Part shown: positions 1 through 5,268 of the stretch, piece by piece
Layout of the letters: every line of letters begins with the position of its first letter
How positions within the stretch are numbered: the first letter of the stretch is position 1
DNA from: Verrucomicrobiota bacterium
GTDB taxonomy: Bacteria > Verrucomicrobiota > Verrucomicrobiia > Chthoniobacterales > UBA10450
Direction: 5' to 3'
Assembly (NCBI GenBank): GCA_003219995.1
Contig: QHRC01000136.1
Coordinates: forward strand, 7,767-13,034
DNA: 5,268 nt
Notes under the pieces: generated by a model
Told to the model about the DNA's origin: nothing
What the model saw: the letters and a program-made list of their open reading frames with translations, nothing else
Databases searched by the model: none
Made by a program: the position numbers and the translations under genes

Positions 1-334
1 CACGAAAATTATCGATCCTGTTTTCATGGGCCCATTCGTTGGCTGCTTTCTGGCTCACTTGCATAAGGCCGCGCTCGCCCGCCGTCCCATATTTTTCCGG
101 ATCGAAGCGACTCTCGCGCCAGACCACCGCTTTCACGAGCATTGGATCGAGACGATGTCGCGCCGCGACCGCCGCAATTAGCTTATCGTATTGTTGAAAT
201 CGGGCCGGGCTGATCCATTCGTAAACCGTGTAGAACGGATCTCCCGATTGCGCGGCGAGATAACCAAAACCCACCGTCAGCGCGAGCAACACGCAAAGGA
301 TCAGTTTGAAGAGGAAGCGGATCACGGGCAGCAT
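1..334 (-). CDS. Membrane-anchored lytic transglycosylase, SLT domain (partial, C-terminus off the left edge)
   Basis: The minus strand reads as an open frame of 111 codons from an ATG at 334-332 to the window edge with no stop. Residues about 7-27 form a hydrophobic segment after Arg6 and Lys10 flank it, with no lipobox cysteine, so it looks like a signal anchor or uncleaved signal peptide. From about residue 50 the SLT (soluble lytic transglycosylase) fold begins. VVWRESRFDP places the expected catalytic Glu at residue 74 in the conserved Glu-Ser pair, followed by the GLMQV motif at 89-93. The family cleaves the glycan strand of peptidoglycan between MurNAc and GlcNAc, forming 1,6-anhydro-MurNAc, in the periplasm. 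The spacing suggests a small enzyme with a single anchor, closer to the MltE/short-Slt type than to the large Slt70. The frame stays open upstream of the ATG, so a start at a TTG (337-335 or further up) is possible. It is transcribed away from priA across a 47-base gap. Confidence 0.85.
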   Translation of the reverse strand, partial: MLPVIRFLFKLILCVLLALTVGFGYLAAQSGDPFYTVYEWISPARFQQYDKLIAAVAARHRLDPMLVKAVVWRESRFDPEKYGTAGERGLMQVSQKAANEWAHENRIDNFR

Positions 335-381
335 CAATCCACGTATCGTTCCGCCGATCAATTCAATTTCGCTGTAATAGC

Positions 382-2613
382 ATGATGAAGCCCAGCTACA
401 TCCGGGTAATTATCGACCGCATGATCCACCGCGAGCTCGATTATATGGTGCCAGAAACATTGGCGGCCGGCGTTGGCGTCGGCTCGCGGGTGCGGGTTCC
501 ATTTCGCGACAAATCTGCCCTCGCCACCGTCGTTGCCACGCTCGAGCAAAGCGCAGTCGAAGGAATTCGGCCGATCGAAGCGATCGTGGGCGACGCGCCG
601 GTCATCAGCCAGAACCTGCTCGATCTCGCGAAATGGATGAGCGCGTACTATTGTTGCCCGCTCGAAACTGTCATGCGCAGCCTGCTCCCGCAGGTCATCC
701 GCAAAGCGAAGATCGGCTGGAAGAAGCAATTGTTCGTGCGCACGGCGCGAAAGATCGACGATGAGGAAGTCGAAAAGCTAAAAAAACGCGCGCCACGACA
801 GGCCGAGCTGCTCGAAGCGATTGCGAACTTGGAGGCGCCCGTACCCGCGGCGCAGCTCCTCCGAAAGACCTCACTCGACAATCAAACTTTGCGCGCGCTC
901 GTTAAACGCGGCCTTGTCCAACTCCATGAAGAGGCCGTCGAGCGCGACCCGCATGGGGACGAAAAATTTATCGAGACGATCAATCTCGAACTTAATGCCG
1001 AGCAGGCCATCGCGTTGAAACAGATCGCCGACGCACTCGAGGCTCCGGAAAGTGCGCGTCCGATTTTGTTGCACGGCGTCACCGGTAGCGGCAAGACCGA
1101 GATTTATTTGCAGGCAATTCGTGCTGCCATCGAACACGAGCGCAGCGCCATTGTCCTGGTCCCGGAAATTTCGCTGACGCCGCAGACGGTCGAGCGTTTC
1201 AAAGGCCGTTTCGCGGAAGCGCCGGAGGCGGTGGCCGTTCTCCACAGCCACTTGTCCGAAGGCGAACGTCACGATGAATGGCAAAAGATAAATTCGGGCC
1301 GGGCGCGGATCGTGATTGGCGCGCGCAGCGCCGTTTTCGCGCCGCTCAAGAACCTCGGGCTGATCATTGTTGATGAAGAACACGAAAACACCTACAAACA
1401 GGAGGAAGCGCCGCGTTATCACGCGCGCGATGTCGCGGTCCTTCGCGCGAAGATCGACAAGTGCGCCGTCGTGCTCGGTAGCGCCACGCCGTCGCTCGAG
1501 AGTTATCACAATGCGATGACCGGAAAATATCAACTGGCGACCCTGACTCAGCGGATAGACGAGCGCCAGATGCCGCTCATGCGCATTGTCGATCTTCGGC
1601 AGGAGCGGCGGAAAGAAAAGGCGGCCGCAATTTTATCGGAGAAATTACGGAGCGCCATCGCCGATCGCCTCGAAAGACGCGAGCAAACAATTTTGTTTTT
1701 GAATCGTCGCGGTTTTTCCACATCGTTGCTCTGCAGCAATTGCGGCGAAGCGCGCGATTGTCCCAACTGCAGTGTCGCGCTCACCTTTCATCGGCATATG
1801 GCGCGGTTGAGCTGTCATTTGTGTGGGCATACCGCCGCGGTCCCGAAAAAATGCCCGGCCTGCGGGAAGGATGCACTTATTTATGCGGGATTTGGCACGG
1901 AGAAGGTTGAATCGACTGTCGCGCATCTTTTTCCAAAAGCGGCCGTTCGGCGAATGGACGCAGATTCAATGACGCGCAAAGAGGCTTATCGCGAAACGTT
2001 GCTAAGTTTTCGCGCCGGCAAGATCGACATCCTGGTCGGGACGCAAATGATCGCGAAAGGTCTGCATTTTCCGAACGTCACACTGGTCGGGATCATCAAC
2101 GCCGATCTCGCCCTGCACCTGCCGGATTTCCGCGCGGGCGAGCGAACATTTCAATTGCTCACACAGGTGGCCGGACGCGCCGGCCGGGGCGAAACGCCGG
2201 GGGAAGTGTTCGTCCAGACCTACACGCCGTTCAGTCCTTCCATTCAATTTGCGCGGCACCACGATTTCGCCGGTTATTTTCAGCAGGAACTCGAATTTCG
2301 CGAGCGTTGCGATTTTCCGCCGTTCAAGCACGCGATATTGATCACGGTGCGCTCGGCCCACGAAGAACGAGCAAAGTTCTCCGCCGAAACTTTGACACGG
2401 CGTTTGAAGGAAGCCCTCGGACCTGAATTCATTCTGAGCGATGCAACGCCGGCGCCGCTAGAGAAATTACAAGGGCAATTTCGCTTTCACATTTTGCTCC
2501 GCGGCGACGCGATCATGCGCTTGAGCCGGCTGGTGCGTGAGACTCTGGATAAATTGCCATTCCCAGAGGACGTCACTGTGACGGTAGATGTCGATCCGTA
2601 TCAGCTGCTCTAG
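382..2613 (+). CDS. priA: Primosomal protein N' (replication restart helicase PriA)
   Basis: This 743-residue protein is close in length to E. coli PriA (732). PriA is a 3'-to-5' superfamily 2 DNA helicase that recognises stalled or collapsed forks and starts reloading of the replicative helicase in the cytoplasm. Residues 1 to about 105 match the 3'-DNA-binding domain (RELDYMVPE, then GSRVRVPF), followed by a winged-helix region to about 190. Walker A is GVTGSGKT at 232-239. Walker B is DEEH at 331-334, followed by the PriA-typical aromatic-rich loop (YKQEEAPRYHARD). The motif GSATPSLES starts at 366. Eight cysteines at 451, 454, 460, 463, 478, 481, 491 and 494 form the two-zinc module inserted in helicase lobe 2. 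GTQMIAKG at 553-560 and QVAGRAGRG at 595-603 are the late helicase motifs. All key residues are present, so it should be functional. Two tandem ATGs (382 and 385) are candidate starts, neither with a clear Shine-Dalgarno sequence. The first was chosen. Confidence 0.97.
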   Translation: MMKPSYIRVIIDRMIHRELDYMVPETLAAGVGVGSRVRVPFRDKSALATVVATLEQSAVEGIRPIEAIVGDAPVISQNLLDLAKWMSAYYCCPLETVMRSLLPQVIRKAKIGWKKQLFVRTARKIDDEEVEKLKKRAPRQAELLEAIANLEAPVPAAQLLRKTSLDNQTLRALVKRGLVQLHEEAVERDPHGDEKFIETINLELNAEQAIALKQIADALEAPESARPILLHGVTGSGKTEIYLQAIRAAIEHERSAIVLVPEISLTPQTVERFKGRFAEAPEAVAVLHSHLSEGERHDEWQKINSGRARIVIGARSAVFAPLKNLGLIIVDEEHENTYKQEEAPRYHARDVAVLRAKIDKCAVVLGSATPSLESYHNAMTGKYQLATLTQRIDERQMPLMRIVDLRQERRKEKAAAILSEKLRSAIADRLERREQTILFLNRRGFSTSLLCSNCGEARDCPNCSVALTFHRHMARLSCHLCGHTAAVPKKCPACGKDALIYAGFGTEKVESTVAHLFPKAAVRRMDADSMTRKEAYRETLLSFRAGKIDILVGTQMIAKGLHFPNVTLVGIINADLALHLPDFRAGERTFQLLTQVAGRAGRGETPGEVFVQTYTPFSPSIQFARHHDFAGYFQQELEFRERCDFPPFKHAILITVRSAHEERAKFSAETLTRRLKEALGPEFILSDATPAPLEKLQGQFRFHILLRGDAIMRLSRLVRETLDKLPFPEDVTVTVDVDPYQLL

Positions 2614-2645
2614 ACCAACGGCCCCGGCCGGCGACGATTGCAGCT

Positions 2646-3554
2646 TTAGCGTTTGATCATTTTCGGAACGGTCGCCTTAGCAAGACTGGTGAATGCGGCC
2701 ACCGCGCTGTTTGCGGCCGAATCGCTCAGCCGTAAAAGCCCGATATCCAGTCCGAGCTTTTTTCCCTGCAGTCGGATCGCCTTTAATTTCAGGCTCTCTC
2801 TCCCTCGCAATGCAATCTTCGGCATCAACGTTGCCGCTTGCAAAGGCGCGAGCGAGCGAAGCAATGTTTCAATGGCGTTGATCTCGGCCACCATGTGAGG
2901 ACGGACCTGGTGTTTTCTGCAAATTTCATCCGTCATCCTGCGCATCACGAAAGTATCCGGCAATTGGAGAAGGCGTTGCTGGTGCAATTGCGAAAAATGA
3001 ATCACCCGCCTAATTGCCCAGGGGTGGTTCTGGGCAACGATTAAGGCGAATTCGTCCGTGCAAAGGCGCTCGTAGCGCAAGTTCGGAGAGTGACGGGTGA
3101 GGAAGCCGAGCCCGACGTCCATCCGGCCTTCTTCCAGCGCCGTCTCGATCTCGGTGGATGAGATTTCCTCGACCGCGATGCTAATCGCAGGATGATCGGC
3201 GGTAAAAAGGCCGAGGAGGTGCGGCACGAGCGGGACGTTTAACACCGGGATAACACCCAAACGAAGTGCGCCGCGTAATTGTCCGGGTTCGCTGTTCAGT
3301 TCCTGAAGAAAATTCTCCAGCTGATGAAGGATCGCGCGGGCGTGCTCCTGGAAAATCAGACCTCGCGGGGTAAGCAGAATCCGCTTTCCACGGCGCTGAA
3401 AAAGAGGCACGCGGAGACCCGCCTCCAGATCTCGCATCTGCTGTGAAACACTGGGCTGCGAAATTCCGAGCCGATCGGCCGCCCGGCTAAAACTTCCAGC
3501 CTCGGCGACCGCGAGGAAATAGCGCAGATGGCGGATGTCCAAGGGGTCCTGCAT
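2646..3554 (-). CDS. LysR-family transcriptional regulator, CynR-like
   Basis: With the chosen ATG at 3554-3552 the protein has 302 residues, the usual LysR length. The frame is open further to a TTG at 3593-3591, which would add 13 residues before the conserved start of the domain. The ATG fits the family better, although neither start has a good ribosome site. Residues 7-65 are the winged helix-turn-helix: IRHLRYFLAVAEAGSFSRAA, then LGISQPSVSQQMRDLE as the recognition helix region, then PLFQRRGKRILLTPRG. From about residue 93 there is a periplasmic-binding-protein-like effector domain. The stretch DVGLGFLTRHSPNLRYERL followed by FALIVAQNHPW resembles the effector domain of CynR and related regulators. 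LysR proteins bind as tetramers upstream of a divergent target and respond to a small coinducer. Here the divergent neighbour is an ABC importer binding protein 120 bases away, which is the probable target. The gene converges on priA with a gap of 32 bases. CynR-like describes similarity only; no cyanase gene is visible. Confidence 0.93.
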   Translation of the reverse strand: MQDPLDIRHLRYFLAVAEAGSFSRAADRLGISQPSVSQQMRDLEAGLRVPLFQRRGKRILLTPRGLIFQEHARAILHQLENFLQELNSEPGQLRGALRLGVIPVLNVPLVPHLLGLFTADHPAISIAVEEISSTEIETALEEGRMDVGLGFLTRHSPNLRYERLCTDEFALIVAQNHPWAIRRVIHFSQLHQQRLLQLPDTFVMRRMTDEICRKHQVRPHMVAEINAIETLLRSLAPLQAATLMPKIALRGRESLKLKAIRLQGKKLGLDIGLLRLSDSAANSAVAAFTSLAKATVPKMIKR

Positions 3555-3629
3555 CGGAAAATAGATAATGTCCGGCGGGGTGGCCAAATGCAATCAACTA
3601 GCTTGATCGAGGGCAAAGGTTCTGCTTCC

Positions 3630-3644
3630 ATAGGCAGCACTTAT
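3630..3644. promoter_or_regulatory. Candidate LysR-box operator in the divergent intergenic region
   Basis: The 120 bases between the regulator start (3554) and the binding-protein start (3675) contain ATAGGCAGCACTTAT, an imperfect dyad of the form ATA-N9-TAT. This contains the T-N11-A core typical of LysR recognition sites. An outer ATAG/CTAT pair (3630-3633 and 3649-3652) extends the symmetry over 23 bases. It lies 30 bases before the importer gene's ATG and about 75 bases from the regulator's start, a sensible place for an activator or autorepressor. The assignment rests on pattern and position only. Such short dyads occur by chance, and no reliable -35/-10 pair could be placed. Confidence 0.4.
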
Positions 3645-3674
3645 TGCGCTATTTCTAAAACCTTTGAATACGAA

Positions 3675-4870
3675 ATGATTTTCCAAAAATTTATCACCGC
3701 CGCCGCGTTCACCGTTTTGCTCCTGGCCGGTTGCAGGAAAAATCCTGCTTCCAGCGCTCCTCATTCAAATAAGGTCCGTGTCGGCTACGTCGGGTTGACC
3801 TGCGAAGCGCCGATACCGCTTACGAGAAAGGCTTTTTCAAGGAGGAGGGACTCGAGCCTGAACTGGTGAAATGCAATTGGGCCACTTATAAAGACGCACT
3901 AGCGCTTGGCAGCTACGACATCACCCATCATTTGGTGATGTATTTCCTCAAACCGATCGAACAAGGCTTGGATGTAAGGTTCCTCGCCGGCATTCACCGC
4001 GGATGTCTGCGTGTCCAAGCAGGCGTGAAAACAAATATTCACACAATTCAGGATCTGAAAGGCAAGCGGATTGGTGTGCCGGGAATGGGCACGCCACCCT
4101 TCGTCTTCGCGAACCGTGTCTTCGGAACCCACGGAATTGATGCGGGAAAAGATATTACCTGGAAAGTTCTTCCGGCCGGTGAATTAGGTCTGGCAATCGA
4201 CAAAGGCGAAGTTGACGCCGTCTGCAACGCCGAACCGATCGGTAGCTTGCTAATAGCGGAGGGGAAGGTGAGAAACATTGCCGACCAGATAGTAGACGAG
4301 CCCTACGCCAGCGAATATTGCTGCGAGGTGATCGCTAACGGCAAATGGGTCGACGCCAATCCACATAGAGCAGCGGCAGCCACACGTGCCCTGTTGAAAG
4401 GCGCCAAGTGGGTCGAAACCAACCCGAAGACTGCCGCGCTTCTCGCGGTTGAAAAGAAATATCTCGCCTCAACACCCGAACTGAACACCGCCGCCCTCGC
4501 GCGTTTGCGCTACGTACCAAGCGTCAGATTGGCTGAGGAGTCGGTCCACACGGCGGGTAGGGAGATGAAAGTCGCGAAGATGCTGGCTCCGGAGACCGAT
4601 ACCGAAGCGTTGGCTAAACGCGCATTTATGCATCTTGATGGCGTTAGCGACGAATGGATTAAGAGCCTCCAGGTGGAAACAGTCGCCGGCGGACAGGTTT
4701 CGCCAGACGAAGATATTCGCTTAATCGCGGCGTTGATCCAGAAAGACACCGAAGATTCATGCTGCCGAAGACAAATGTTCGATCAGCCAGATCAGGAGGC
4801 ACCGAATCTGGCCGATCCTGACGCGCCATGTCTTTCGAAAACGATGATCGCAGCCGAACGAACGCAGTAG
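3675..4870 (+). pseudogene. ABC transporter substrate-binding lipoprotein, NMT1/SsuA/NrtA-like, interrupted by a -1 frameshift
   Basis: The ATG at 3675 opens a lipoprotein signal peptide: Lys5, a hydrophobic core at 6-18 and the lipobox LAGC with the lipidated Cys at residue 20. The mature protein begins KVRVGYVGLTCEAP, the first strand of an NMT1-type binding protein. That frame then runs off into unrelated sequence and stops with TGA at 3867-3869. The true continuation is one frame back from about 3812 (DTAYEKGFFKEEGLEPELV), and it stays open to the TAG at 4868. The repaired product is about 398 residues, a normal size. Later landmarks in repaired numbering are THHLVMYFLKPIEQGLDV from 84, DLKGKRIGVPGMGTPP from 127, AGELGLAIDKGEVDAV at about 168-183 and AEPIGS from 186. 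The protein would deliver a small solute to an inner-membrane permease from the outer leaflet or periplasm. The substrate is not identifiable. The downstream half could be annotated alone from GTG 3866, but it would lack the signal peptide and first strand. The break may be a real mutation or a sequencing or assembly error. Confidence 0.85.
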
Positions 4871-4901
4871 AAGAACTCAAGCCGCAAGTTTCTATTAGTC
4901 G

Positions 4902-5268
4902 ATGACACCCTCCAATGGGAACGAGAATGCATTCACTACTCCGCCTTTGGTGAAATCACGCCTCCAGACTCTTCCGGCCGCTCCGGTAGGCGCACGCTTG
5001 CGAACACTGTTGACGTTTTCGTTGGCCGTCGCAGTCGCTCTTGCTGTTCATCTGTTTGTTTCCAAAAAGGAACCGGCGCTCGAAACCCGTTCATACACCG
5101 TATTCCTTTGCGCTGTTCTCGCCATAGCCCTTCTCACTGCGCCAGCTCAGGTGCTTTGGAGCAGTTTGCGCCGATGGAGGCAGAACATGCATCCGATTCT
5201 TGCCGCAGTAGCGTTACTGCTCTGCCTTTGGGAAATAATCACTTCTGGTTTGCGTTTGCTTCCGCTTC
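4902..5268 (+). CDS. ABC transporter permease, SsuC/TauC/NrtB-like (partial, N-terminal 122 residues)
   Basis: The frame is open from ATG 4902 to the right edge, and an in-frame TAG lies six bases before the ATG, so the start is well bounded. Residues 1-35 are polar and proline-containing. Hydrophobic segments follow at about 36-53, 66-86 and 98-114, separated by charged stretches (SKKEPALETR and RRWRQN) that suggest two extra helices before the usual first helix. The last segment, LLLCLWEIITSGLRLLPL, matches the typical opening of SsuC-type permeases, where a Trp-containing first helix leads to a proline-rich FPSP loop, here probably just beyond the edge. The permease would form the inner-membrane channel for the binding lipoprotein encoded 31 bases upstream, in one operon. 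The EAA loop and the core permease helices are outside the window, so the family call rests on this short stretch and on context. Confidence 0.75.
   Translation, partial: MTPSNGNENAFTTPPLVKSRLQTLPAAPVGARLRTLLTFSLAVAVALAVHLFVSKKEPALETRSYTVFLCAVLAIALLTAPAQVLWSSLRRWRQNMHPILAAVALLLCLWEIITSGLRLLPL

Noticed and set aside
871..1533. Long open frame of 220 codons on the minus strand inside priA
   Set aside because: It lies wholly opposite conserved PriA helicase motifs and its translation shows no recognisable domain. It is a shadow of the GC-rich codon pattern.
2619..2630. GC-rich inverted repeat CGGCCCCGGCCG between priA and the convergent lysR gene
   Set aside because: The stem is only 4-5 bp with a 2-4 base loop and there is no T-run on either side, so it does not qualify as an intrinsic terminator.
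3644..3671. Possible promoter TTGCGC (3644-3649) and GAATAC (3666-3671) before the binding-protein gene
   Set aside because: The -10 candidate ends three bases before the ATG, leaving no room for a transcription start and leader, and both hexamers match the consensus poorly.
3805..3820. Programmed -1 ribosomal frameshifting at the break in the binding-protein gene
   Set aside because: No X-XXY-YYZ slippery heptamer or A-run is present at the frame switch. A one-base deletion or sequencing error is simpler.
3839..3868. AAGGAGGAGGGA followed by GTG 3866 as a ribosome site for a separate downstream gene
   Set aside because: The purine run encodes the family-typical Lys-Glu-Glu-Gly of the binding protein in the restored frame, its spacing to the GTG is 15 bases, and a protein starting there would lack its export signal and first strand.

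Overview
The window is ordinary bacterial chromosomal DNA, moderately GC-rich and densely coded. It holds two housekeeping genes and the start of an ABC importer locus. Starts lack obvious Shine-Dalgarno sequences, and the style of the PriA and importer proteins is reminiscent of soil Verrucomicrobia (Chthoniobacterales-like). That taxonomic guess is an impression from the sequence and has not been tested by a search. The frameshifted importer gene would also fit a draft or metagenome-derived contig.

Layout. Positions 1-334 (minus) carry the N-terminal part of a membrane-anchored lytic transglycosylase with an SLT domain, cut by the left edge. A 47-base gap separates it from the divergent priA gene (382-2613, plus), which encodes the complete primosome/replication-restart helicase. 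After 32 bases without a convincing terminator comes a convergent LysR-type regulator resembling CynR (2646-3554, minus). A 120-base divergent intergenic region follows, with a candidate LysR box (T-N11-A) at 3630-3644. Then comes a lipoprotein solute-binding gene of the NMT1/SsuA/NrtA type (3675-4870, plus), which is broken by a single -1 frameshift near 3812. Last is the beginning of an ABC permease (4902 to the right edge), which has an unusual N-terminal membrane extension.

How the parts may work together. The LysR regulator probably controls the divergent importer operon (binding lipoprotein, then permease, presumably with an ATPase beyond the edge). The substrate cannot be read from the sequence. 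The family covers nitrate, cyanate/bicarbonate, sulfonates, taurine and pyrimidine precursors. The binding protein has ten cysteines once the frame is repaired, which is unusual for an exported binding protein. No RNA gene, CRISPR array, insertion sequence or phage element was seen.
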